A stretch of 41,251 bases of DNA from a virus. The notes under the pieces are model-generated. The model had not been told where the DNA came from. It worked only from the letters and a program-made list of their open reading frames with translations, and made no database searches. The position numbers and the translations under genes were made by a program. Of the stretch, positions 1-11,300 are shown piece by piece; the first letter of the stretch is position 1; every line of letters begins with the position of its first letter. The stretch lies in the IMG/VR virus record IMGVR_UViG_3300000128_000005, positions 1-41,251 of that record; one strand, written 5' to 3'.

Positions 1-727
1 CTGAACCATCAGAGTTATACCTCCCTTGCCTAGTAGCCCCTTCTGGTATATCTATATCTTGCCCCCAAGAAGGTGTAGCAGTTGAACCGCCTCCACCACT
101 AAAACCTCCCATAGCTTTAGGTGCTTCATGTCCCCATCCTTTTTTCTTAAGAGCTAAGTGCTCTTTGTAAGTCATAGCTTTCTTACCTTTTTTAGTTTTT
201 GGATCATACATCATATGTGGCTCAAACATATCTTTTTCTGATCCCTTTACTTTACCACCTTTTTTCATCATCTCTAATTCTCCAACCTCAACAGTTCCAC
301 CACCACTACCACCTCCTTTAGATAAACCACCCAAAAGCCCTTTAGCTTTTTCCATATTTTCTGGTGTAAGCATAGACATTAATCCACCGCCTTTCTTTTC
401 TTGTTGTTGACTATATAATGCATCTATCTTTGCTTTGTACTCATATTCTTCTAACTCATCTTGAGTAAGCATAGAATCTACTCCAAGTTCAAATGCTCTA
501 TCTTTAAATTCTCCCAAACCAGACAAAACATTTTTCTTATTTCTTTCTAAAAGATCAGTACCATTAATTGGCTGAATGTTGTTATTTAGAACATCACCTG
601 TTGCAGCTTTCTTAAGTTTAGATAATTGTTTTGCATGTTTCTTCATGAAAGCCTCCTCCGTAGGAAACTTCTTATAGAATTCTTTTTCAGACTTAACGCC
701 TGCTATTTTTAAAATTTGAGCTTTCAT
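1..727 (-). CDS. Partial virion cargo-type protein (3' end outside window)
   Basis: The minus-strand reading frame is open from an ATG at 727 to the window edge, giving 242 residues without a stop. The start follows the previous stop by one base (TAA at 731-729, then ATG at 727). The N-terminus is MKAQILKIAGVKSEKEFYKK, followed by FPTEEAFMKKH, a Lys-rich start that I associate with internal virion proteins of crAss-like phages. Next come a charged helical stretch (TQDELEEYEYKAK), a Gly-rich hinge with GGGSGGG near residue 140, a Met/Lys-rich segment, and a second Gly-rich stretch. No enzyme motif is visible. Position after the muzzle-type gene and next to the peptidase-bearing 1237-residue protein suggests DNA-coinjected cargo. 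The function is inferred from context only. Confidence 0.7.
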   Translation of the reverse strand, partial: MKAQILKIAGVKSEKEFYKKFPTEEAFMKKHAKQLSKLKKAATGDVLNNNIQPINGTDLLERNKKNVLSGLGEFKDRAFELGVDSMLTQDELEEYEYKAKIDALYSQQQEKKGGGLMSMLTPENMEKAKGLLGGLSKGGGSGGGTVEVGELEMMKKGGKVKGSEKDMFEPHMMYDPKTKKGKKAMTYKEHLALKKKGWGHEAPKAMGGFSGGGGSTATPSWGQDIDIPEGATRQGRYNSDGS

Positions 728-728
728 A

Positions 729-3700
729 TTAATTATATTTGTTTAACCAGCCTCCTGGTTGTGGGGTGTTGTAGTTTGTAAAGTTAGTCAATTGATCTAG
801 TTCTACCAAAGACTTTCCATCTTTAGCCATAGGATACTCTGTAACAGAGTTACCATCATATTTGTAATTGTCAACACCTGGTTGCATCATCTTTGTATCA
901 CCAGTGTCAGATACTCCAAGCACAGGGTAGTTAACACCCTTCATTGTTATATTGTTGGAGTTTATTTTAGTTATTTTTCCTGGATGTGCCCATTGCCCTC
1001 TATCATCTTCTATCACACCACCATTCTCATACTTAGATAACCATCCACCATTTTTGTTTTGTTTAGTATATCTAAATGCTCTGAAGGGATCCTTCTTATA
1101 TTCTTTTCCATCCTTAGTACCTGTATACATATTTTTTCTTTGAATAGGAGCTTTACTATCTCCATCTCCAATGTACTCTCCAGGGTTTACATAAACGCCC
1201 ATGTGATATGGAAAGTTTAAATATGATGGATCTTCCTTTACATCTTCACTATCTGGACCATAGTAGTATTGTAACACATCTCCTGGTTGAAGATTTTTCT
1301 GATCTAATATTTCTTCAAACCCATACTCTTTAAAGTTCTTTAAAAACTCTCTATTATTATAAACATCTTTAGGCATAGCCTCTACACCAGCTTTACTATA
1401 AAAATCTTTTACTGTCTGAACACATGTATTATCTCTACATAAACCTTCTTCATCAAAAAGTGCCCTGATGTGATCTACTACACCTAAAGGTGGTCTTCCT
1501 CCATCTTCTTCATTGACTTCCATTTGACTTGCTATAGATGCTACCTTATCTCCAACTTGAGCTTTAGGTGTACTACCACCATTTCTTTGTTGACCTACAC
1601 CAATAGCAATGGGTGCTGCTACAGCAGGAAGAACTTTAAACAGGTTCTTAAATGCTTCTTTATCTTTTATCATTCTAAAGAAGGTTGCATCTACTGAAGT
1701 GTTACCTTTCTTTCCTTCTGATATTATTTTCTTTATTAAATCGTCAGACATTTCATACTGCTTATCAGTTCCTACAAACTTTTTAGGAATGAATTGGCTT
1801 CTTAACTCTTTAATTCTTGCTACAACTTCTGTTGGTTCAGATAGATATGCAAGTCTTTCTTTTCGTTCTTTTGATAGATTTTTGAAACCTGGCCACACTT
1901 CCTCAATATTTTTCTGAGTTACTCCTGTTAAAACATTCTTACTATCATCAACTATTTCAGGAATAGCTGCTCTAGTAGTATTATTATATATAGGTTTAAC
2001 AGCTCTTCCACCAGCATCTATTGCATGAGAATTCTCATGATTTAGGACAGATTTCATATAGGCACTCATTTTACTTGGGTTCTGTCCATAGTATGCTCTT
2101 ACTGCATCTTCGTTTATAATTGCTCTATTCTCTGCATTTCTAAAGAATCCTAGAACCTTAGAGTTTTCTTCGAAATACTTTAAATCATCTGGACTAAGGG
2201 AATTAGCATTAAACACGTCAGTAAACTTTCCTGTTGCCGATATTTGATCTAAGTTCATACTAGCATTCCTAGCTGATACTAGTGTATTGCCAATATTAGA
2301 CTTTTGGTGATGTAGACCTGTTAACATATCAGCATCAGTCTTAAGTCTTGGAAACATTTTAGAGATCTGTCTGAGAGGCATACTTAATTCTTCCTGAAGA
2401 ATCTTTCCTGCAACATTTGAATCATTAAACATGTTAACAGTGGTACTACTATTAGTGAATAAGTCAGGTTGTTTTAATTTTAAGTTATTTAAACCCTGGT
2501 TAATTAAATCCTGAGTGGATCGATACCTCTTAAGTAATTCAGGGTCTTGGTGACGGTATACAAATTTGTCATATCTTTGATTAAATCCTGGAGCACTTAC
2601 CCAATCTTTGTCAAATTTAGCAGCCGATGGAACAGGGTTCTCATTAAACCCTTTCCAGAATGGATTAGCTTTAGCATTACCTTGAGTTTTAAATCTTTCT
2701 GTCAATTTTCCCATTGTTGTTCTAAAGTTTGACAAAGGATTGGTAACTTTAGTCAATTGACCAGTTACAGAATTTTTAAAGTTTGCTAGATTATCTATAT
2801 TTTTTACTGCTGTATTTTTTAATCCTTGTCTTAAACCAAGTTTTAAAACATCATCTACTAAACCAGCACCCAATAGGTTAGAAGGATCTGCTAGTACATC
2901 CATAGTTGTATTCAAAGATCCACCTACATCCCAACCTGGCTTATCTTCAAAACCCATTGTTTGAGACGGTAACCTTTGTGTGTCAAATGTAAGTGCATTT
3001 AAAAAGTTAGCATCTTTACCCCTTAAAGTTTCTATACCTTCCACCATTAAAGATTGAGGAACTTGTAATCCAGCTAAAGGTTGTTTCACCAACATTCCTG
3101 TCACCATATCTATTGTATCATCAGCTAACCCTCTATCTGTTTGAGCAGCTCTTCTTACACCTCTACCAATTGTTCCTGGGTCATTAAAATACTCTTTCTC
3201 TTGTACAGAGAGTTTATCATACAGAGGATATTTCTCATAATCTACACCACTATCTATAACTACTTCATCTAAGGGATTAGGTACATCAGCAAATCTACCT
3301 TCCTCATATGCAGCTTCATATTCAGGCGTACCATACATTACTTTATCTCCATCTTGAGCTTTAGGTAATGAACCTCCTTCTTGATAGCCTTTGTACTTAG
3401 TGATTCCTCTCTTATCCATCTTCTCTCTTAGCCTCTCCACCTTTGCTTCTTCTATCTCTTCCGGTGTTCTATTTGAGTCAAGCAATGTTTGCCAATCATC
3501 CCTCTTCTGATTTGGAAAGTAATAATCTAATATATTATCTTCAGCAATATAATGTGTTTTATATTCTAGATCTTTTTTGCTTTTGTAATTACTAATATCT
3601 GGGGATTGACCTTCTTTAAACCCTCTTTTTATTCTGTCCCATGTTCCTGATAAAGTTTCTGTAAAATTAAAATCAGGATGTAAGTGTGCAACTTCCGCCA

Positions 3701-4442
3701 AATAATTAGCAAATCCTCTTGCTCCTTCTAAAGGCGGTATATACATTTTATTTAATAGTTGATCGGCATGTGCTCTAAAGTAATTACTATCATCTTTAAT
3801 TCCCATTTGAGTTGGACTCAACTGTGCTTGCCAACTTGGTACAGTAGATATCTTAGGTGATCCTGCTTCTTTCTGTAATCTAAAAAGATCTTTAGGAGTA
3901 ATCTGATAGTCAGCATGATCTATTTGAGGTGTAAATACTTTTCGTTTGTCTAAGTCCAGCAGATCTCCTGGCTTCCACTCCTCATTAAACTTACGTATTC
4001 TGGTCATGTAGTCTTTATGATCTTCATCCTTATAAAACATATTATAAAGAGTTCTCTGATCTGGAGATAACTTATTTCTATTGTAACCTGATATAACTAC
4101 CTCATCTAGTTGATTAGGAACATCTGCAAATGTACCCTCTTCATATGCTTTTTTATATTCAGGTGTACCATATTCTACTGTTCCATCTTGAGCTTTAGTA
4201 AGGTTAGGAGGAGACATTGCAGAAGAACCAGAGTTACGTGAATACATCATACCTGATGCACCTGGAAGACTTCCTCCTGTTTGGTACTTATCTAACCAAC
4301 CTCCGTTAATTGCTTTCAAAGGTGTGGCACCACCAGCCACTGCACCAAATAACTTCTTTTGTTTCTCTGTGAGTGCAGTGCCTCGGACTCTTCCATCCTC
4401 TAGCATCTTTTTAGCTTTTGCTGCTGATAAACCTTTTGCCAT
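729..4442 (-). CDS. Large virion cargo protein with HExxH and NlpC/P60-like motifs
   Basis: This 1237-residue protein is built from short Gly-rich signatures and folded blocks. NGGWLDKYQTGGSLP lies at residues 46-60, related NGGWLSKY and GGWLNKY copies lie near the C-terminus, and GGSLPKAQDGDK-like stretches recur. A block YGTPEYxxAYEEGxFADVPNxLDEVVI occurs twice, near residues 90 and 370. HENSH at residues 802-806, followed by AIDAGG, fits an HExxH zinc peptidase site. Cys1007 (NTCVQTVKDFY) with His1080 (YHMGVYV) and the intervening LQPGDVLQYYYG fits an NlpC/P60-type cysteine peptidase that would cut cell-wall peptide. Its neighbours are virion proteins, and the start codon abuts the upstream stop. 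I infer an ejected protein that opens the host wall or matures cargo. Both catalytic roles are motif-based only. Confidence 0.75.
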   Translation of the reverse strand: MAKGLSAAKAKKMLEDGRVRGTALTEKQKKLFGAVAGGATPLKAINGGWLDKYQTGGSLPGASGMMYSRNSGSSAMSPPNLTKAQDGTVEYGTPEYKKAYEEGTFADVPNQLDEVVISGYNRNKLSPDQRTLYNMFYKDEDHKDYMTRIRKFNEEWKPGDLLDLDKRKVFTPQIDHADYQITPKDLFRLQKEAGSPKISTVPSWQAQLSPTQMGIKDDSNYFRAHADQLLNKMYIPPLEGARGFANYLAEVAHLHPDFNFTETLSGTWDRIKRGFKEGQSPDISNYKSKKDLEYKTHYIAEDNILDYYFPNQKRDDWQTLLDSNRTPEEIEEAKVERLREKMDKRGITKYKGYQEGGSLPKAQDGDKVMYGTPEYEAAYEEGRFADVPNPLDEVVIDSGVDYEKYPLYDKLSVQEKEYFNDPGTIGRGVRRAAQTDRGLADDTIDMVTGMLVKQPLAGLQVPQSLMVEGIETLRGKDANFLNALTFDTQRLPSQTMGFEDKPGWDVGGSLNTTMDVLADPSNLLGAGLVDDVLKLGLRQGLKNTAVKNIDNLANFKNSVTGQLTKVTNPLSNFRTTMGKLTERFKTQGNAKANPFWKGFNENPVPSAAKFDKDWVSAPGFNQRYDKFVYRHQDPELLKRYRSTQDLINQGLNNLKLKQPDLFTNSSTTVNMFNDSNVAGKILQEELSMPLRQISKMFPRLKTDADMLTGLHHQKSNIGNTLVSARNASMNLDQISATGKFTDVFNANSLSPDDLKYFEENSKVLGFFRNAENRAIINEDAVRAYYGQNPSKMSAYMKSVLNHENSHAIDAGGRAVKPIYNNTTRAAIPEIVDDSKNVLTGVTQKNIEEVWPGFKNLSKERKERLAYLSEPTEVVARIKELRSQFIPKKFVGTDKQYEMSDDLIKKIISEGKKGNTSVDATFFRMIKDKEAFKNLFKVLPAVAAPIAIGVGQQRNGGSTPKAQVGDKVASIASQMEVNEEDGGRPPLGVVDHIRALFDEEGLCRDNTCVQTVKDFYSKAGVEAMPKDVYNNREFLKNFKEYGFEEILDQKNLQPGDVLQYYYGPDSEDVKEDPSYLNFPYHMGVYVNPGEYIGDGDSKAPIQRKNMYTGTKDGKEYKKDPFRAFRYTKQNKNGGWLSKYENGGVIEDDRGQWAHPGKITKINSNNITMKGVNYPVLGVSDTGDTKMMQPGVDNYKYDGNSVTEYPMAKDGKSLVELDQLTNFTNYNTPQPGGWLNKYN

Positions 4443-5314
4443 TACTTATATGATATTTGTGCTGGTGCTACAATAAATTGACTTACTATATGTGTTATAG
4501 AAGAGTTGTCTAGTATGTGTCTCACCTTTAAATCTTTAGCTCTTAGTTGTGACTTCTTAAATGATAAGTCACCATAGTTCATATTATCTTGATTAACTAC
4601 TTTGTCTATTGATCTAGATTCACAAGATGTTTTAAATAAAGGAATCTTATCATTTTTTTGTAGTGCCCAGAAAGTGTTATACTGATAGAAACTATCTGTC
4701 TTTGCAAAAGTAATAGTTTTACTATTAGAATTAAGTATAGGATAATTTAAATATGAACTTAAATCATTCATTGGTTTAGGAACAAGTTCTATTACTCCTG
4801 TAGATTGTTGACCGTTATATAGAATAGCTTTATTAAAATATTTATCATCTACTTGCACCTTGCTATTAGAATCAAATGACCCTAATGTAGATGGAAGATA
4901 TACGTACACTTTACTATAGTCTTTTATATTCTGTAATATTTGATCATGATACTTATATGAAAAAGGATACTCGATTATGTAAGGAGCTATATCTCCATAG
5001 TAATAATTATATAAAGTATCGTTTCTTAAGTGTGTCCATACACATCCTGTTTTAATTTGAGTATATGTAGCTGTTATATATTCTATACTAGATACTGAAT
5101 CTCTAACTGAAAATTCTTTTACAAAATTACAATCACCTGAAGAGGTTAAAGTAATCACTGAAACTGAAACATCTACCCTATAGCTTATACCCACAATAAG
5201 GCTACTTAAAGACACATCGGTTCCTAGGACATTTGATAAGTCATCCGTAATCTCAAAAGGTCCTACTTGAGGACTAGAGCTTGTTATTTTTAAGTTTATT
5301 ATTTTAGTTGCCAT
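4442..5314 (-). CDS. Virion adaptor with N-terminal GPF docking module
   Basis: This is a 290-residue protein. Its first ~65 residues (VGPFEITDDLSNVLGTDVS, then LIVGISYRVDVSVSVITLTS and GDCNF) align by eye with the module that begins five other proteins between 15.8 and 22.2 kb, so I treat it as the most diverged copy. The remainder is rich in Tyr, Asn and Ser, has no membrane segment, and lacks the poly-Thr linker of some relatives. The gene lies between the muzzle-type gene and the 1237-residue cargo protein. It overlaps the latter by one base (TAATG) and is separated from the former by two bases, so translation is probably coupled. The position suggests a structural part of the tail tip or an internal cargo protein. 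The exact role is unknown. Confidence 0.65.
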   Translation of the reverse strand: MATKIINLKITSSSPQVGPFEITDDLSNVLGTDVSLSSLIVGISYRVDVSVSVITLTSSGDCNFVKEFSVRDSVSSIEYITATYTQIKTGCVWTHLRNDTLYNYYYGDIAPYIIEYPFSYKYHDQILQNIKDYSKVYVYLPSTLGSFDSNSKVQVDDKYFNKAILYNGQQSTGVIELVPKPMNDLSSYLNYPILNSNSKTITFAKTDSFYQYNTFWALQKNDKIPLFKTSCESRSIDKVVNQDNMNYGDLSFKKSQLRAKDLKVRHILDNSSITHIVSQFIVAPAQISYK

Positions 5315-5316
5315 AG

Positions 5317-8300
5317 TTATATATCACAGTTTCCTATAAAGGTTGCTCCAGCAGGTCCTCCAGTATTAACGTTTGTACAAAATTGTTGTGTCACTCCACT
5401 AGGAACACTTAGTACTTCAGGTAGCCCATTACAGTCAGTAATAATAATTCCTACAGGGCCTGTTATCTCCCATTTATAACAAGGGTATATTGATGTAGTA
5501 GTAGTAGTACTTGGGCTTTCTGTGGTACTTGTAGTTGTTGTAAACTCTTGTCCTCCAATTGGATTAACGCATGACTGCATTTGAGTTACGTTAGTAGCAT
5601 CAAAAGAGTTCCAAATGCTTCGATTATCATCTGTTATAGTTCCTGAAAATACAACATCATAAGGAGATATTGGTGATACGCTAAATACATTATATTGATT
5701 AGCTTCTTTTGTAATTATCGTAATGTCACAATCACATTCATATATTGCTACAACCTCACTACCAAATTCAGATGCAGTGATTGTTATATCAATTTCTGGG
5801 GTTGCTGTTTCGTTATCATAATCCCATTGGAAGTAATGGAACACTCCTCCACCATCTTCTCCTATTGTTATTAGTTTACCTTTAGTAGTATATAATAGAT
5901 TTGTAGTGTATGTATAACCACCTCCCACTAGAATTTTCTGTGATGGAATTCCAGTTGATGCATCTATTTCTACTATATATCCTTGAGATGTATCTATTGC
6001 AATTAGTGTATTATCATCTTTAACTGCTATCCCAGCCGTTGTACCAAAGGCATTGTCAGCTATTGTTAAATCTGTACCTACCTCTACAGTCCATGGATTT
6101 GTTGTAATCTCCCATTTCTTAAATGTAGTATTAAAACCTGGTGAAACTGCATATAAAGTACTTGGTCCAATTGCTAATTTACCAGTAGTGTATCCTGGGA
6201 TAACTATAGTGTGAAAATTATCTGAATCTACAGAGTGAGACGATGCTATGTTTGAAAGTTTTACATTACCATTTACATCATTGTATATAATACCACAGCA
6301 TTCTGTTAATTCCCCATCATAAAGAGTGGTTGTTGTGGTAAGTGTATTACAATCACATGGTATTATTTCTTCTAATCTTGAATTTTCAACATAGTAGGCT
6401 TTATTCCAACCATCGTCACTACTAGTGTACCAGCCATCTGGTACAAATGTGCAATCACTACCACCTCCAAAATATAAAAGCTGACCCACTGTAACTGGTT
6501 TTGGAAATTCATATTGATATTGGAAATTTATATCTACTGTTTCTAGAGGATTTGCTACTCTTACAAAACTACCCACTGCGCAAGCTTTCTGTGCAGAGAG
6601 TGTACCTAAAACTGGAGAAGCTTGTCCTGTAATTTGATAACCTTCCGTAAAATTAGAAATAACTAAACTATCAGGTCTAGCACATATTGTTGTAGTAGTA
6701 GGGGTTGGTACAGTAATGTAACCCACTCCTTCCATTTGACAATCTAACTTACTTACTACATTTATATCAAACTCACAATCAGGAACATATGCTGTTGTAG
6801 TAGTAGTGGTAAATAAAGGAAGACCTGTAGTGGTTGTTGTTGTAGTAATTTTAACAACGCCATCAAGTTCTCCAACTATCATCTCTAAATTAGGAGACTC
6901 TGTATCTATTCTACTTCTACTTGGATTATCAAGAATAGCAGTAAAGTTTGTACAGCATCCGTTAATCCCTGAATAGTAGAAGTTATTTTCTCCTATATAA
7001 AAGTTTGGTAAATAACTATGAAACGATATCCAGCTTTTTGTATTAAAATCAAATGACATAGTCCATGACTTATTACAGAAATACTTTCTATCGTTTAAGA
7101 ATACTTCTTGTTTGATAGTTTGATTACCAGAAGTATCAATATAACCCTCTATTGGTATATAAAAGTTTTTATCATCTTTATCGTAGAATACCGAACTGTC
7201 TGTAGGAATGTAATCAATTTTTGTAATAATCACTCTGTCAAACTTACTATCGTACACACCGTGTAATCCAAATCCTGTAAAATTATTGTCTACATTTACT
7301 TCTGGAAAGTATTCTAAAATTTCAAAAGGTAAACTACTTGTCATAAATCTATTCACCCCTGACCCATAAGATGTCATGTCAACAGGTTTATTTCCATTTA
7401 ATAAAAAGATTTGTCCTCTCTTAGCATCTGCAGTAATTTGACCATAAGGAACCTTAAGTAGAAACTTATGTTGTGACCCTACGTAACCTAAGTCTGTTTC
7501 AGCAAAATCTAATGGGGGTGACCCATCAAAAAGTCTAGAGTTACCTACATAAGCTGCTTGAGGATTACTTGTATCAATAGTTAATAAATTATTATACAGC
7601 AATGCCTTGTTCTCAAATCTTGCCAAGATAGCCTTATCTTGTACACCATCTAATGATGTAAGATTACCATAGTTTTGTGGAAAGTCGTGATAAGAAATAG
7701 CTCTATACACTAACCAGTTATTTACTCTATTGTCAGGACTGTCTCCTTGTGTATCTGAATAAATAGCTCTAAACGGAAAGTATGTAAAACATAAATCATT
7801 TTCCCAATCTGGAGGGAGTTGAGTAAATACATTCTCTTTATTTTGTTTAGAGAATGTTACATTATAGTAATAAGTATTATCTTGAGCAATAGGCACGTTT
7901 GTTTCTTGTACCCAATCATCTGGAATACTACTGCTTACATGGGGCCAAAAGTCACCTTCTTTAGTATTAAAAGCTTGCCTTAAGTCTGTATTGTATACAC
8001 TTTCACAATAAAAGTTTGGTACACCGTATGCAAATAAATACATAAATCCATCATAGAATGATCTGTATGTCCCTGCAAAAGTAGATACAGGTTGAGCACT
8101 AGTTGATGGTGCAGTAATTAATGAAGGATCACTTGGACAATCTAAATTATGTGCTTTAGTAGATATAAGGTTAAGCATGTTTGATGAAGTGGCATTAACT
8201 CTATAAGCGTTTAATATAGATCTAGCAGAGTGCCAATATTTAGGATATGCAATGTTACCTATTTCATCAAAGAATATATCGGAATCATCAGGCGCATTTA

Positions 8301-11300
8301 CTCTATTGTCTATAAAAAATGGTAGTTTAGTTTTAAATGTAAATCTAGATATATAAACATCTCCACCAAATATAATATCCTCTCCTGAGGAAGCTATGCC
8401 TTTTTGATATCCAGTATCAATTCTTTTGAATGAATTTATTTGTCCCCATTGATTAGGTAAAATGTTTTTCATAGAAGCATAATATGAAACCACCTTCATG
8501 TCCTTTTCTTTCTCTGGTGCATCACATGCTCCAATTTCACTTATGTTAAATCTAGAGAACTCAACCATGCTAGATGTACCATCAGGTGATGTTAAACTAG
8601 GCGTATCTTGTGGAAGAGGAAAAGCTAATATGTCATCATTAATTTTTGTTTTTATATATACAGATGATTCTCTATTCCAGTTATTTATAGGCAAATCATT
8701 ATTATTAAATGATTGTACTCCTGGTATTAAATATCTTGTAAGTTCTATTTCTCTCTGTTTGATGCCACCTTTAACATTATTATCAATAGGGTAAGAGTAG
8801 TCATAGTTTGCTCGTGAATTGAAAGACATTCCATAGTTCTTTCTTGTTATTCCATTTATATATATAGTAAGATAGGACTGATAAACTGTAAACATTATAC
8901 CAGCATTAAATCCTCCACTACCTAAAGCGGCTATTCTTTCTGAACTCTTAAGTGCATCTTCTTGAGCTTCTTTAGATAAAAGTTTATATTTGGCATTATC
9001 TTTAACTTCTACAAAATGACCTTTACCTGCCCCAAACATTACACTCTCTAGTTTTAATACACTACCTAAGAAAGGTTGTCCAAAAGACGTGTCAGGAGAA
9101 TTAAATATTTGTTTTTCTAAAATATCTTTTACTGACTCATATTCTGCTCCCTCTAATGGTTTAATAGGTATATCTCTATCACATGCTAAACATGATCTTC
9201 TACTCCATCTTGAAGTTGTCCCATTTATAGATCCGTCCATTTCATTTACATTAGCTGCTGGAGTAAATGTATTTGTTTGATTTGTTGGAAGCGGAAAAGA
9301 TTGTGATGGGCTACCGTTACTAAGTTGAGGAAGGGGATTTGTAGGCTGCCCAAAAGCAGCTTGTGGCCAAGGAGTTATGTTATCTGGATTTTCTGTTTTT
9401 ATACATTCTTGACAAGCTGCACTTTGTCCTTCTGGACATTCGTTAGCTGGATCAAATGTACCTGGAGGATATGTTATTAATGCGTCATCTTCTATTTCTT
9501 CAGTAGAAGTGTCATCACTTTCAAAACAAGGACCAGGAATAATACCATTTAAATTTATTCTTGGAATTGATAAGCCAGAATTAGCTCCTGAAACTTGAGG
9601 TTTCCATATATGACCATCTCCACTTTCAGTAACCTGTCCATATAAATTATCATAATCATAATCATAATCCACATTGGTAAGAACAGTACACGTATCACCA
9701 CCTCCTGAAGTTAATGAACCTTGATAATCCAACCATCGTCTAGAAGCTACTGTACCATCAAAATTAAAGTTATTAAAAGGATTTTCTGATTTAATTGCAT
9801 ATCCTGCAGCAAACGCTGTTTGCCCATGAAATCCACGCCATGCATCAAAATCTGCAGGACCTACAGTCATAAGACCCCTAAGTGCTACAGGTCGTGTAAG
9901 AGAACATACTTCTATAATACAATTAGGTAGAATCTTAGCTTGTGTATTTCTACCATTAACAATACTTGTATATGTAAATACACCTTCTTCAACATTAACA
10001 TCTATATCTACACTACCAAAATTAAGAGAACCCCAATTAAATAAACTTGTTGTTTCTTGATCTGGCATATATACGAGCCATGCTTTAGATTTATAATTCC
10101 ATGCATTATTGTTTTCTTGAAGAAAAGAGTCTTCTCCAGAAACTTGATTATAGGGATAATTAGGGTAATAGTACTCTTGATCATTTCTTGAATACTTGCC
10201 CATGTTTCTGAGTATACCCTTAGCTATTACTGACCTGTTAGTACTACGATCTCCTCTAACAATCTTAAACCCTACAATATCATCTTTTTGGTCTTGTGTT
10301 AGATCAGAGGTTAGTATCAGACCTGAGATTTGACTATTGTTAATTTTTACTCCAATAGGAAAAACTGCATCATCCTGCATTGTAGGAACAATGTTATTAC
10401 CATCATAAGTGATTGTGCTATTTTCTATAATAGGACTAACCAATACATCTGGAAATTTATGATGTCTGATTGGTTGATCAGCTAAGTCTCCCCATACATC
10501 TGTATTACAAGGGTATTTTTCTGTTGATTCCCAATATGCAAATTCTCCATATTCCCATGGTCCTTTGTAATCGTCAGCACTTGTAGCAGTTGGAGAAGCT
10601 CCTAAATTAAGAGCGTTGTTATATATCTTCCAATATGAGCTATACCCTATACCATTCTCAACATAATCTGGATCACCAATAAAGTCATCATTTGTATCAG
10701 GTACATCAGGATTTATATTAAGGTTAGGAGGTCCTGGAATGTGAAAAGAATCAGTTTGTTTTCCATTCTTAAGAAGGAACACTATCTCAAATGCATAAAC
10801 TTCATCACGCATGTATCCACGTAAATTAGTAGCATTATTCTCATCAGAATAATTTTCACCAGGAGGTATCCTATAAGATTCCCAGTTCAAAGTTATGTTA
10901 CTAGCTATCTGCTGATAATTTATCCTATCTATAGAAGTTAAATTATCCCATACTAGAATATCTTGTACAGATGTTATATCTTGTGCTATGTCATAATACG
11001 GATATTTCTCAAATATATCAGACATAGATAACCTTTTGGCTGTTTGATCTGCACCTGTATATGTTATTTCTTCACTAACTTCTGTAATGTTATATGTCCC
11101 TACTAATTCAACAGAGGAAATATTATTTATAGTTTTAATTACTGCTAAATTAAAGTAATTAAATTGTCCTGATATATCTAAGTTAGATATTTTTACAACT
11201 ATAGATTTTCCTACTGGGTAGTTAAAATTTACTGTTGTTATAAGTGCATCAGCTATTGGACATGGGTTGGTTATTGAGTAGTATGACGTTAAATCATTAC

